DNA of 61,374 nucleotides from Methanobacteriota archaeon (GCA_002718195.1 PBDU01000028.1:1-61374), one strand, 5' to 3'. Positions 42,922-53,700 are shown, numbered from the stretch's first letter. A program made the numbers and translations. Notes: a model not told the origin generated them from the letters alone.

Positions 42922-45387
42922 TCACAAGTCTATATCGTCAAGGTCTATCATCCGCAAATCATCGTCCTTTGGCAGAGGTATGTTCTTTGCCACTTGTGGT
43001 TTTTCTTGCATTATCTGTTTTGGATCATTGCGAATGACTCTCTCAGTAATTGATGATGCGGGTTCTAGAGAAGTATTTCCTTCATGAGGTCTTGCAACAT
43101 TTCCTTGTTGTATCTCGCTTGCTAATAGATTCAGCTTGTTTTGATTTATTACATCAGAATGATGATCAATTACTGTTTTTGCAGCAGATTGTACCTCCTC
43201 GCTTACCGGCAAAGTTTCGCTAGTTTTACTTGATTTAGCACTAAAATGTCTCCTGTATTCATCAGTTGACGCGAACTTAGAATTGTTTTCTTGTTCAATT
43301 ACAACTTTCTCATTTCTTTGGAAACCACTTAGCCAATCATTTGGGTCAGTTGAAACTTCTTTTGGCTGATGTAATTTAGCCATTGCATCATTCTGTTCAT
43401 TGCGAAGTTTCCTATCCTTTACACCCTTTCTAATAAGCAGTATCGAGGCAATTACAAGGCAGGTGAAGAACCACCAACCTTTTGCAATTTCAATCACATT
43501 ACTGAAGACTGCTTGTAAATCAATAAATGGTTCGTTTCCATTTTCTCTCCATTGAACCCCCAAAAAGTCGGATTGGGAGGTTTGAACAAATTCAATTGAG
43601 GGTACATATTTACTTCTCACCGAGGTGTTTAGGAAGAGTGTTCCATTCGAATTTTGATCAGCAGGTAGGTCAGCATATGCTCTCAAAGTAAAGTTTGATC
43701 CAATTGCAATATCATTGATTTCAAAGTATCTTATGTTCTCTATATCCTCTTCGAATATGGCACCCTCTGGAGGAATGAAACCCATATTTGTGGAATGTGA
43801 AGATTCCAAATCAACAAGTAGCCCGTCAATTACATTACCTTCATTCCTGAGAGTCATTGAAATTGACAGTCTTCCTCTTGCATCAACCTCTTCTACAACA
43901 TCTTCGAATATCCATTCCACATATGGATCAATTTTGAGAGGAGTTGAAAGTTCACTAAGAGAAATTTCGCTTTCCCCTTGTAGAAGGTTAAACGAAATTT
44001 CACCTTGAGTGAATGCGGGAAGTAAAGGTTCATTTGAAGACAAATTTACTGTGACAGATGTGCTTTCCCCTTGTTCTAAAAACAGTCTTGATTCTGAGAA
44101 TTCAATTTCAGACCATGGTGGGAAATTTGATGCATCCAAGCTGAAATCGTCGAAATAATTTCCAGTATTCTTAATGGTTAATTCTATTGTGCACTCTTCA
44201 TTCACGATTATTTGCTCACAATTACTTGAATCGATTGACATTGTCGCTGAACGACTCCAAACAATCTCGGATTTTACATCGGTGCTTACCTTCTTCCAGT
44301 ACTGGTTTCCTGGCTGCAAATTGAGTCTTACCGAAAGTCCACCCTCATTCAAATTGGGTGCTTGGAAACCGATTTCTATGGAACGGCTTTCATTTGGCTC
44401 CAAAGTTTGAAACTCTAGTCCACCAAATATTCCTACGGTCCAATCATCTACAATGTGCCTGTCCAAAGCCCCTAATTCGGTATCTATCTGCCCGTTTTCA
44501 TTAATTATCTCGAGATTCATGTTTGGTAAAGTCGGGATATTTCCAGTATTTCTGATATCAACTCTCAATCGTGATGATTCTCCTGGATTTATTGGTAATA
44601 ATTCTTGCACGTAATCAATAGTCATATTGGAAAATTCATCCATCGACAAATCAAAACTCCAAGTTGCCTCTTTTCTATCAAGACCACTTACTGCCTTCAG
44701 CTCAAATCTAGGTCCTTGTCCATATAGGGGAAAACCATCGATTACTCCAGGTATGTCAACAAAGAAGTAAACGTATGTCAATTCATTAGGAGATATTGTT
44801 TGATAGGCTAAACCATTTGATGAATTATTCATTGTCCAACCATAGTTCCAAGTTGACTGGCTCCATAGTGAGAATGTTACGTTATCATCAAAATCTGCAA
44901 TGTTGGTTATATTCACGGCAAGACTTGTCCTAGTATTTGGTTGCACGATAAAGTTTGAAATGCCGCTAACTCCGAATTCAAGATTAGATTCTTCTGCCAC
45001 AGTAATCATTTGGCTGTAATCGTGAACAACCGAGTCTCCATCTTCAATTATTTCTAAATCATACCAGTAAGTACCTTTGGTCACAGATTGATTAGATTCT
45101 AGTCCGTAGTAAAGTTTCAAAACCTCTCCAGCAGTTAGGCTAAAAGAAATGGGAAATGAATTAGAAATTATTCCGTTTGGAAGATTATTTGGCTCGGGTA
45201 TCGTGAAACTTCGTTGCTCAGTTCCCCTGTTGTTTAGAGTGATCCAGGCTTGAATTTCATGTTCTTCATAGATGACAAATTCCTGCTGGGAGACGATTGT
45301 TAGATCTCCGGAGTCTGCTGAGGCATGTCCGGCTAAGGGACAAAGAATAGAGGTCAATAGGACGATGACAATAAGACTCGCCCGCAT
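42922..45387 (-). CDS. Secreted, membrane-anchored protein with NEW3/CARDB-like modules
   Basis: An 821-residue exported protein. The signal peptide spans about 1-24 (SLIVIVLLTSILCPLAGHA). The outside is a string of Ig-like modules in which short strands recur: NTGNIPTLPNMNLE, NTGNYFDDFSLD, NEGNVIDGLLVD. N-x-G-N repeats like these are typical of the NEW3 and CARDB adhesive modules. A membrane helix, WWFFTCLVIASILLI, at about 653-667 is followed by a charged cytosolic tail of 150 residues with low-complexity Gln/Asn/Ser and an acidic end (DLDDIDL). It may scaffold the envelope or connect to other surface proteins. Its link to rnhB downstream is only one of operon layout. Confidence 0.7.
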   Translation of the reverse strand: MRASLIVIVLLTSILCPLAGHASADSGDLTIVSQQEFVIYEEHEIQAWITLNNRGTEQRSFTIPEPNNLPNGIISNSFPISFSLTAGEVLKLYYGLESNQSVTKGTYWYDLEIIEDGDSVVHDYSQMITVAEESNLEFGVSGISNFIVQPNTRTSLAVNITNIADFDDNVTFSLWSQSTWNYGWTMNNSSNGLAYQTISPNELTYVYFFVDIPGVIDGFPLYGQGPRFELKAVSGLDRKEATWSFDLSMDEFSNMTIDYVQELLPINPGESSRLRVDIRNTGNIPTLPNMNLEIINENGQIDTELGALDRHIVDDWTVGIFGGLEFQTLEPNESRSIEIGFQAPNLNEGGLSVRLNLQPGNQYWKKVSTDVKSEIVWSRSATMSIDSSNCEQIIVNEECTIELTIKNTGNYFDDFSLDASNFPPWSEIEFSESRLFLEQGESTSVTVNLSSNEPLLPAFTQGEISFNLLQGESEISLSELSTPLKIDPYVEWIFEDVVEEVDARGRLSISMTLRNEGNVIDGLLVDLESSHSTNMGFIPPEGAIFEEDIENIRYFEINDIAIGSNFTLRAYADLPADQNSNGTLFLNTSVRSKYVPSIEFVQTSQSDFLGVQWRENGNEPFIDLQAVFSNVIEIAKGWWFFTCLVIASILLIRKGVKDRKLRNEQNDAMAKLHQPKEVSTDPNDWLSGFQRNEKVVIEQENNSKFASTDEYRRHFSAKSSKTSETLPVSEEVQSAAKTVIDHHSDVINQNKLNLLASEIQQGNVARPHEGNTSLEPASSITERVIRNDPKQIMQEKPQVAKNIPLPKDDDLRMIDLDDIDL

Positions 45388-45460
45388 GATATCTCCTCCG
45401 CATTATACTTATTCAATATCATGGGCAGATGATAGCAAACACCAAACTAGAAAATTCAGT

Positions 45461-46132
45461 TTAGAATAATGTAGGTATTTTCTGAACCAATCTACTTCCT
45501 GAGCTTTTTACTGAGTTAACTTCCTTAGACACAGGGTAGGCTTCTAAATTAATTGGCTTCACCATTTTTTGCAAATCCTGACCGTTGAGCCAATCATCTA
45601 TATCACCAGAATCTAAGATTACTGGCATCCGATTGTGAATGTGAGAAATATCTTCTTGAGATTCTTTTGTTAAAATAGCAAATGTCTCTGCCCTTTCTCC
45701 ACTTTCAGTTGCCCAAGATTCCCAAATTCCTGCAAAGAAAATAGTCTGGTCCTCTACCTTTTTATGGTACCATGGGGTCTTTTGAGCCCTATCTATGGAC
45801 CATTCAAACCAACCATTTGCGGGTATGACGCACCTTCTTTTTTCATATGCCCGAGAAAACATTGGTTTCTCGCTAACAGTCTCACTTCTTGCATTTATTG
45901 GATTTTGATTTCCTCCAGAAGACCATGCAGGTCTCAATCCCCAAGTCATCAAGCGCATGTGGAGATTTTCCTGATTTCTAAAATCTAATCCTTGATTTAG
46001 GATAACAGGTACTTCTTGAGATGGTGCAATGTTGTATGAAGGAGAAAATGGTGTGACTACAGATAATTCAATGGCTCCGATGCTTTTCGCAACATCTCTG
46101 GTGTCTTGATGAAGAGTAAATCTTCCACACAT
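45461..46132 (-). CDS. SRAP-domain protein (YedK/HMCES family)
   Basis: A 223-residue SRAP protein. The start at 46132 is fixed by function: the family begins MCGRF so that, after removal of Met, Cys2 becomes the N-terminal catalytic residue; MCGRFTLHQD is seen here. Other family motifs follow: NARSETVSEKPMF, the CVIPANGWFEW segment with its conserved Asn and Glu, and HNRMPVIL with its conserved His. The protein forms a covalent bond with abasic sites in single-stranded DNA and shields them from error-prone repair. A GTG at 46141 overlapping the pheT stop would add three residues and would ruin the N-terminal Cys. It lies directly after pheT. Confidence 0.92.
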   Translation of the reverse strand: MCGRFTLHQDTRDVAKSIGAIELSVVTPFSPSYNIAPSQEVPVILNQGLDFRNQENLHMRLMTWGLRPAWSSGGNQNPINARSETVSEKPMFSRAYEKRRCVIPANGWFEWSIDRAQKTPWYHKKVEDQTIFFAGIWESWATESGERAETFAILTKESQEDISHIHNRMPVILDSGDIDDWLNGQDLQKMVKPINLEAYPVSKEVNSVKSSGSRLVQKIPTLF

Positions 46133-46137
46133 TGCTA

Positions 46138-47913
46138 TCACACTGGGTCGCCTAGAACTTCGAGTAGTAAGTCAACATCGAATTCTGCACCGTTGAGTGG
46201 AACGCTTAATTCAAATATTTCAGAAATTGTAGGGTCAATTTCTCCAAAACAACCTACGTGGACTCCGTTAATCTCTATTTTTGCAGACCTTCCAGCTAGC
46301 CAGGGTCCCTCTCCATCTTCAATAGCAGAGATTTCTGCGAACATCTTTGAATCCGCATCAAAAGAGGCTCCTAAATCCTGCATCATTGCTTGAATTCTCC
46401 CACGAACAGCAGCAAATCCACCGGATTTTTCAGCAGTAATGAAAGCAACCCTGTTCTTGTTTTTGTGGTCTCTGACAACCGTTCCAAGTTCATATACTGA
46501 ATGAGGTAACTCGTTGTGCTTATTTTTGGACAGTAGCCTAAGGATTCCTGGCAGCAAATGATGTCTCAACAAAGTATGATCTATTGTAATTGGGTTGGTA
46601 ATTCTAGTAACTTCGTGATTTGCCGTCCATCTCATATTTTCAAACTGATCAGCATCATTTGAAAGAGTCAGTGATTGTATTTGTGTAAAACCTAGACCTT
46701 GAAGTGACTCCCTTAGTCTTCTCCTCATGTTGTGGTCAACTCTTGGAACTCCAGTCATGGATGAGGTTGGTTTCGATGAAGGGAGGTTTTCGTAGCCATG
46801 CCCTATGATTATATCCTCAATGATATCTATTGGATGCAGGATATCGAATCTCCAGTTAGGCACCTCCACAATTGCAATTTTCCCACCCTTTTCAGGCATG
46901 CTCATTTTTTCTGGGGAATCTGGATAATCGTCGCCTATTTGTGTTATTTCTATCAAAGACATACCCATTCTTTGAAGGGATACACGTATCTCTTCTTCAC
47001 TGAGGTTAATTCCGATAATTTCAGGTAAAAGTCTCATTGGAACTTCAACAATATTTGATTTTCCAGAGGGTTGAATTTCTGCTTCACCTTTACAGTTGTT
47101 AACAGTAACAGATTCAATTACACCATTTCTTGCTGTAAGTTGTAGACAGATCAATGAAAGTGCAGTTTCACATGCCCTTCTGTCCCAACCTGTTACATCG
47201 ATAAGGAAGTTCTTGGTAGTGTTACTCACAGTTGTGTGGGATCCGTTGATGATTGGAGGGAATGATAGAACTTTATCATCAGAGTCAAAGATAACCGGGA
47301 ATTTATCCATCCCTTCTAGCAAATCTGCATATTCCATGCCCTTTGGATGTTTTTCAAGAATCTCTGAAAGGGACATCTCTTCATCCATCGCTAGAGGAAT
47401 GAATCTGGTGTCTGGTTCACATGCTTTTACTCTAAATGGGGGACTAATTGTTTCTAAATCATGAACTCCGATGGAGACTTTTTTACGCCCCCCTCCCAAA
47501 GCAAAGTGCAATTTTTCTTGATGTTCCATTAGCCCTTTGATAAAAATATCAATTTCTTCATCATTTGACCCAGTGTGAACTCCCTTCACAACAGCGCCAA
47601 GAATTATCGGTCTTATGTTTGATAATTCAGAGTCAACATGAAATACTACATCTCCAGTGTTAATATTTAGATTAGGCTTAGTATAGTCGTCGTGTAGGTA
47701 AGACCTCATGGAGTGAGAAAGCGTTTCTGCACTCAATAAATCAGGTCGATCTGGAAAAATTTCGATCACAAGTTGGTCAGCATCGCAAGAATCAATATCG
47801 GTGCCTAATAGCGGGAGTTTGTCTTGAATCTCTTCGATATTATGAGTCAATCCCTGCAATTCTAGCAACATCTCTAGAGTTTTTTGTTGAACTGTTATGG
47901 TGGGCATTTTCAT
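46138..47913 (-). CDS. pheT: Phenylalanyl-tRNA synthetase beta subunit
   Basis: A 591-residue PheT of the archaeal kind. Recognisable stretches are MPTITVQQKTLEMLL at the start, EIFPDRPDLLSAETLS (core of the N-terminal domain), the B3/B4 segment FPPIINGSHTTVS, the B5 domain and VPNWRFDILHPIDIIEDIIIG, and the class II synthetase-like domain at the C-terminus. It binds tRNA-Phe and forms an (alpha-beta)2 enzyme with PheS. PheS is not in the window, so the two genes are apart. A second ATG two codons in (MPTITV) may be the true start. It begins three bases after the stop of the GXGXG-type gene. Confidence 0.93.
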   Translation of the reverse strand: MKMPTITVQQKTLEMLLELQGLTHNIEEIQDKLPLLGTDIDSCDADQLVIEIFPDRPDLLSAETLSHSMRSYLHDDYTKPNLNINTGDVVFHVDSELSNIRPIILGAVVKGVHTGSNDEEIDIFIKGLMEHQEKLHFALGGGRKKVSIGVHDLETISPPFRVKACEPDTRFIPLAMDEEMSLSEILEKHPKGMEYADLLEGMDKFPVIFDSDDKVLSFPPIINGSHTTVSNTTKNFLIDVTGWDRRACETALSLICLQLTARNGVIESVTVNNCKGEAEIQPSGKSNIVEVPMRLLPEIIGINLSEEEIRVSLQRMGMSLIEITQIGDDYPDSPEKMSMPEKGGKIAIVEVPNWRFDILHPIDIIEDIIIGHGYENLPSSKPTSSMTGVPRVDHNMRRRLRESLQGLGFTQIQSLTLSNDADQFENMRWTANHEVTRITNPITIDHTLLRHHLLPGILRLLSKNKHNELPHSVYELGTVVRDHKNKNRVAFITAEKSGGFAAVRGRIQAMMQDLGASFDADSKMFAEISAIEDGEGPWLAGRSAKIEINGVHVGCFGEIDPTISEIFELSVPLNGAEFDVDLLLEVLGDPV

Positions 47914-47916
47914 TCC

Positions 47917-49482
47917 TCAGCTAAACCAATGTGGTAGGGGTCTCTCAAAGCCGGCTAAACGTAAACCACTTACTGCCGCTGTATCATAGTCATTAGCCCT
48001 CAAATTAGACCTTGATACGTTATCAATGGATGAAATTCCTATTCTTCTGAGTATTAAATTAAGGTCATCAGAAATGCCAGCTAGCCAATAAGCAATATCT
48101 TCAGGCTCCTCAAATGGGGGTGGGCATATAGCAAATGATAATCCTGATGCGCAAAGGACCGCAATGTCATTAGCATTACATGGGAATTCTAAAATTACCC
48201 CTGGTTCTGAATTTCCTTCGCCTAGATTCTCTTTTATCGACCTGCCTATTATCGGAAGTGCCGCAGCTTCTGTGATTCCGCTGTTGTCGTGCATCCGAGC
48301 AACAACCGAGTCAAATTGATGTTTACCTGCTCGGGCATGTGCGGCTGAGATAGCACCTAATCCATTAATCGAGATCATCAATTTACCCTCTCCTAATAAG
48401 GACAAAATAGCAACTCTTAGCCCATCCAATGACTCGTCATCTAGGGGTGCGATTGTGTCGAAATCGATTATTATCCCAGATAAGTTCTCATGATTTTCAG
48501 TAAATTGGGATAAATTTTCAGAACCGAGTAAGAGTAAATCAATCGGTCTAGGATTCTTTGTAACCAGGAATGGTTGTTCGATTAATTTCTCCTTTACTGC
48601 TTGGGATTGAGAATCATAATCAGTCAATAAAACACCGTCATCGATAAATGGGATCATTGGAATTGGCAGTGCAATCGGTGAATCTTTTCCAATGAGTTTA
48701 ACGGTATCACAAGGGAAAGAGGAGTTCAACGATTTTCTATTGTTACTAACTATGCTGATGTTAGACAAATCAGAATCTGAAAAAAAGTCAGAATCGTTAT
48801 CGACCTGAATAATTTCTTTAGCCTGCAAACATAATGCGTCATTCGGAATATGATATTCTTGATTACTTATTTGTGAATTAATTTCAGATACTTCTTTTTT
48901 GGTCAACGCTGACATTGATACACCATTTGCTGGGTTTGGGCATCTACCGTTTACGATGATTTTACCCCCTTTCATTCCCGCACCAGGGTCACGTCCAACA
49001 TCTCCATGAACGATGACAATACCACCTTTCATTCCACTTCCTACTCTCGCACCAACATTACCGTTCACAATAATAGTTCCACCCAATAAATTATGGGCAC
49101 AATCATTTCCTGCGCCATCTTCTCCAATGATGGTTCCACCTTCCATGGAGTATCCTAGATAGTCGCCTGCGAATCCCTTTATTCGCATATCTCCATCCTT
49201 ACTTGCTGCACCGAAGAAACTGGTAGTATCTCCATGTAAAATGAACTGTCCACCGTTGTTGAAAGAGGCAGTCCAGGAGCCAAGTTTCCCCAGTGCTCTT
49301 ACTCTTGAACCCGGAATCAAATTTGGACATAGTCCCATTTCCCCGGTCTTCGGAACTTCTTGGTCATCCCGTGTCCAACCAATGTCCAGCATTTGTTTGG
49401 CTTTGACGGATTTTTCGAGGCTCGCTCTGAGTCTCGTATTGATTGCAATGGATTTCCCAATCAAGACATCTCTATCCGCCAT
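47917..49482 (-). CDS. GXGXG-domain protein with a degenerate glutamate-synthase-like half
   Basis: A 521-residue protein starting at ATG 49482 (MADRDVLIGK). The open frame reaches to 49692, but that would run into the GAPDH gene on the other strand. Residues about 1-210 are a GXGXG beta-helix with the repeated pattern MEGGTIIGEDGAGN, LLGGTIIVNGNVGARVG, MKGGIVIVHGDVGRDPG, MKGGKIIVNG, as in the C-terminal domain of glutamate synthase and FwdC. The second half has beta/alpha alternation (GIIIDFDTIAPLDDESLDGL; LMISINGLGAIS) and ends DLNLILRRIGISSIDNVSR, close to the end of the FMN-binding domain of GltB. The CxxxxxC iron-sulfur motif of GltB is missing and domain order is the reverse. It probably has an amino- or one-carbon-transfer role. 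Start of the operon containing pheT. Confidence 0.6.
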   Translation of the reverse strand: MADRDVLIGKSIAINTRLRASLEKSVKAKQMLDIGWTRDDQEVPKTGEMGLCPNLIPGSRVRALGKLGSWTASFNNGGQFILHGDTTSFFGAASKDGDMRIKGFAGDYLGYSMEGGTIIGEDGAGNDCAHNLLGGTIIVNGNVGARVGSGMKGGIVIVHGDVGRDPGAGMKGGKIIVNGRCPNPANGVSMSALTKKEVSEINSQISNQEYHIPNDALCLQAKEIIQVDNDSDFFSDSDLSNISIVSNNRKSLNSSFPCDTVKLIGKDSPIALPIPMIPFIDDGVLLTDYDSQSQAVKEKLIEQPFLVTKNPRPIDLLLLGSENLSQFTENHENLSGIIIDFDTIAPLDDESLDGLRVAILSLLGEGKLMISINGLGAISAAHARAGKHQFDSVVARMHDNSGITEAAALPIIGRSIKENLGEGNSEPGVILEFPCNANDIAVLCASGLSFAICPPPFEEPEDIAYWLAGISDDLNLILRRIGISSIDNVSRSNLRANDYDTAAVSGLRLAGFERPLPHWFS

Positions 49483-49620
49483 GATTTCGCCTGTTACACA
49501 TTGCTCAAATATTCTATGCATGAATTTGCGAAAAATATTCCACAAAATGACTAATCTTACTGAACCAAATATGCCGCTTTGTTTATTGGGCAGTTTGAAA
49601 TGGCTTAGAACGGTAAGGCT
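49483..49620. promoter_or_regulatory. Divergent promoter region between GXGXG gene and gap
   Basis: A 138-base AT-rich gap between divergent starts. TTTATTG at about 49578-49584 lies 37-43 bases before the GAPDH start and can serve as its TATA element; an AATATT-rich stretch near 49535-49540 could serve the opposite gene. Regulation is not visible beyond this. Confidence 0.35.
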
Positions 49621-50658
49621 ATGACTATCAAGGTTGCAATCAACGGGTTTGGAACAATTGGAAAAAGGGTTGCTCAAGCAGTGGCTTGTCAAGACGACAT
49701 GATTATAGTGGGCGTTACAAAAACCAGGCCTTCATTTGGTTGTGATTTGGCTGTGAAGATGGAACTTCCTTTGTATTGTACTTATGATGAACCAGACAAA
49801 ATCGACGCATTTGCATCTGGTGGTTACGATTGTAAGGGGGGATTGTCTGATCTTCTAGCAATTGCTGACGTTGTAGTCGACTGCTCTCCAGGTAAAGTTG
49901 GAGCACAAAATCTAGAGAAGTACAAAAATGCAGGAATCAAATATATTTTCCAAGGTGGAGAAAAACACGCAATGACTGGTATGTCTTACACTTCGTGTGC
50001 TAACCATTTGGAAAATATGAATGTTCAAGGAACAAGAGTTGTATCATGCAATACCACAGGTCTCTCAAGAACATTAGTGCCGTTGTATGAACATTGTGGA
50101 GAGCTAAGCGTTGAATGTACTATGGTTAGGAGAGCAGCCGATCCTGGCGATTCAAGCAAAGGTCCAATCAATGCGATCAAGCCAGTTCTAAAGGTACCCA
50201 GTCACCATGGACCTGACGTCATGACTGTAAAACCTGAAATAAACATCAATTCGATGGCAGTTGCGGTCCCGACCACGATTATGCATCTTCACGTCATTGT
50301 TGCAACTTTACCAGAAGGTCACGGTTTAACAACAGAATCAGTGATTGAAATGTGGTCTTCAAAGCCAAGAATTTCAATTATGAACGGTGCTGAAACAGGA
50401 ATAACTACCACTGCTGAAGTAATGGAATTCGCTAGAGATATGGGAAGACCGTGGGGAGACTTGCATGAAATATTTGTTTGGGAAGATGGGGTTAAGTTAG
50501 AAGGCAACACGCTATATTACTTCCAAGCAATTCACCAAGAATCTGATGTAGTTCCAGAAAATGTAGATGCGATTAGAGCACTTATGGGAACTGAATCAGA
50601 TTGGATGGCTTCAGTAGCCAAAACCGATGCTGCAATCTCCAAAACTGCATCTTTGTGA
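49621..50658 (+). CDS. gap: Glyceraldehyde-3-phosphate dehydrogenase, archaeal type II
   Basis: A 345-residue enzyme with archaeal GAPDH features: the NAD(P)-binding opening VAINGFGTIGKRVAQA at 5-20, KTRPSFG at 34-40, the substrate segment YIFQGGEKHAMTGMSY, the catalytic Cys143 in VSCNTTGLSR (141-150), and a C-terminal half with HLHVIV and NGAETGITTTAEV. It oxidises glyceraldehyde-3-phosphate to 1,3-bisphosphoglycerate with phosphate and NAD(P), and also works in gluconeogenesis. It acts in the cytosol. Bacterial-type GAPDH differs in sequence, so the gene supports an archaeal origin. It stands alone on the plus strand. Confidence 0.95.
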   Translation: MTIKVAINGFGTIGKRVAQAVACQDDMIIVGVTKTRPSFGCDLAVKMELPLYCTYDEPDKIDAFASGGYDCKGGLSDLLAIADVVVDCSPGKVGAQNLEKYKNAGIKYIFQGGEKHAMTGMSYTSCANHLENMNVQGTRVVSCNTTGLSRTLVPLYEHCGELSVECTMVRRAADPGDSSKGPINAIKPVLKVPSHHGPDVMTVKPEININSMAVAVPTTIMHLHVIVATLPEGHGLTTESVIEMWSSKPRISIMNGAETGITTTAEVMEFARDMGRPWGDLHEIFVWEDGVKLEGNTLYYFQAIHQESDVVPENVDAIRALMGTESDWMASVAKTDAAISKTASL

Positions 50659-50730
50659 TGAAGTTCTGGCGCAATTGTTCGAAACAATCAACGGTTGTAT
50701 TCAAAAACTAAAGTTAGTTGGAACAATTCA

Positions 50731-53700
50731 ATGTCCCATTTCCGCAGTTTTTCAATGACGATATTACTGCTCCTGGTTACCATTTCTCCTTTTGCTTTTG
50801 CAGTTGATAATCAACCAAATGAAGTCGGACCTCAAGAACATGAACTCGAGGCAGAATGGAATGTGATTGAGCATGAATCGATCATTGCTAGCAGTCTAAA
50901 GCCAAGCTCGGGAATTATTCACTTGGAGGCGGGTTCATTCGACCCAACTTACTCTCAGTACCCATTCTTCTCACCATCTCTAAATGTTGATGATGATTAC
51001 CAAACTACAGGATTTGCAATTATCCAACTTCACGAAAGGAATGGTTTGATTTTGGACTATCTTTCCGAAAAATATGATTTTGATGTCTTGGAGCATCTAA
51101 GCGAAGAATCATGGATTATCCGATTATCAGAACACAACAAGGAAATTTCGCATTTTGAAGATTCTGCAATTAGATGGATTGGACCATTTACTCCCGATGC
51201 AAGAATATCGATTGAATTGTCTATGTCAACTCTAGTTGAGGGGACAAGTATAGATCTCATCCCGTCACCAGATTTATCCGAGGCAGGATTGAATTCAATT
51301 GTTGTGGATTTGTTGAACAATGGTGCAGATATGGCTTGGTGCGGATACACTCAGTGCCAATTTACAGTCGGCTCTTTGGATAGTCAAGAAATTTTAAATC
51401 TAAAAACTAGCCTTGCAATGGATTCTAGAATTCTATTTTCCGACATTGCAAATCAATACAGAGTTCACAATTCCGTAGCAGCAGGATATATAGGTCTCAA
51501 TGCGATTCAAAATGGGGCAAATTTTACTCTTAATGGCAGTGGTGAAACTATTGCAATCACTGATACTGGATTAGACAGAGACCACCCAGATTTGAATCAA
51601 ACAAGAATTGCAGGTGTTTTCACTAATTTTGGCCTCGATCCTTCCTTTGCTGATTCTAATTCAGGACACGGGACACATGTTGCAATCACCGTCCTAGGTG
51701 ACGGAAGTGGTGATTCCAATTCAATCGGTATTGCACCTGAAGCAAATTTGGTAATGTATGCTTTGGAGCACGACCCCACAGGTGTTTTCGGCAGGCAAGG
51801 TTCAATTTACGACCTTCTAGTTGATGCAGAACAAAGAACAGCTAGGATTTCAGTTAATGCATGGGGTGCTAACGGAGGATTCGGAGAGTACACATCAGAT
51901 TCTAGAAGCGTAGATACATATGTCTCAGACAACGGCGATTTGGTTCCCTTGTTCTCTGTCGGCGACCAAGGTGCAAATGGTGATGTTGCCCCCCCGTCTA
52001 CTGCAAAGAATGTTATCTCAGTTGGGGCAAGCGATCCCGTTACTCAAAGCGTTGCAAACTTTTCATCCTACGGGTATACAAAAGATGGGCGAATTAAACC
52101 GGATCTAGTTGCACCCGGAGTTGGAATTTGCTCAGGAAGGGCTGAGGAAGCTAACAACATCAATGGGCAATCATGCGGGACGGGGGCTCACTCAAACGGA
52201 AATGACCTATACATGTCACTAAGTGGGTCATCTCAGGCTACAGCAGTTGCAGGAGGCGCAACTGCTCTTGTACGTGAGTATATCAGAGAGGAAGTTGGTA
52301 TATCATCTCCATCTGCATCTCTTGTCAAGGCTGTTATGATTAATGGTGCAAAAGATATTGGAAACGCTGATATTCCAAACCCTTCCGAAGGGTGGGGTGA
52401 AATCAACCTTGAACAGACGATTATGCCTATGCACAATGGTAACGATTTAACCACTTTCATTAATGATGGTCCAGAATTGAATCCAGGTTATTCTATACTG
52501 TATTCCTTTGATATTGACCCATCATCTGGATTAGATGCAACTCTAGTATGGTCCGATAAAGCAGGGTCTAGTAGTTCTTCTCAATCAGAATCTAAATTGG
52601 TAAATGACCTAGATTTGATTCTTGTTGCCCCAGACGGCACTGAATACTTAGGAAATGTATTTTCAAATGGATTTTCCCAGACGGGAGGCTCCTCTGATAA
52701 TGTAAACAATGTTGAGCGAGTAAGAATTGCGCCTTCAACATCTTTACAATCCGGTGAATGGTTGATGAAGATATCTCACAGAGGTGGAGAAGCACAAGAT
52801 TTCTCTGTCGTTTTAGTCGGCGATGCAGCATATCAACCCAAAGTAGACCTTGCTGTATTCGAAAGTTCTATTTCATTGAGTACCGACAATCCGTTGAAAG
52901 ATGATTTGTTCTCTTTGACCATTTCTTGGATAAACCAAGGTACATTGCAGTCTGGATCTTACCGTGTGATGCTTGAGGATCTAACCACTTCAGAAATTCT
53001 TTACAACGCAAGTCGTGCTCCTCTAGGTGCAGGAAATCTTGATTCAGTTTCAATGATTAAATCCTTCAGCACCACAGGGGACCATGAACTTCGTCTAAGA
53101 ATAGATGTGGATAACCAAGTAACTGAGATGAATGATATAGTGAGTGGAACTGATAATAATATTATTTCAAAGACTATTGAAGTAAGTGCATTGGGTGTTC
53201 GTGTGATTCCACTAAATGAAGCGGGTAATGAACCATCAACACCTGAAGAATTGTCGCAAGTAGCCACTCAACACCTAGATGTAGCAAACTCTTCGTCTTT
53301 GACCGTTCCACTGCACCTGAAGCATGAGGGAACTGGAAATCAAAGTATTAAGCTCACCTCTTCTCCTGTACAAGTTCTGCACCCAACAATCCCTGGTTTG
53401 CTGCTTGCACCAGACGACCAATGGACAGTCTCCTTCTCACAAGAAGGTCCGTTCACTCTTGGTGAGCAAGGTGGAGGCAATGACATTCTTGCATTGTCTC
53501 TAGTTTTAGACGATATTTCAGCAGATTTGGAAGCAGATGTCCCTCGATACGCAAAAGCAGGAACATATGTTGTTGATTTGAAAGCAGAGTACTTCAGCCA
53601 ACCATTTGTTTCACATTCTCAAAGAATAACCATTGTTGTGGATGAATTGAATGCGGTCCAAGTAGTCGCTGCTGGAACAAATGGATTAGAAGCAGAGCCT

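Noticed and set aside
42917..42925. GTG start of rnhB overlapping the upstream stop
   Set aside because: Possible, but the ATG at 42916 gives the usual N-terminus of the family; left as an alternative.
49483..49692. N-terminal extension of the GXGXG protein
   Set aside because: Would overlap the start of GAPDH on the other strand and adds 70 residues without family similarity; ATG 49482 fits better.
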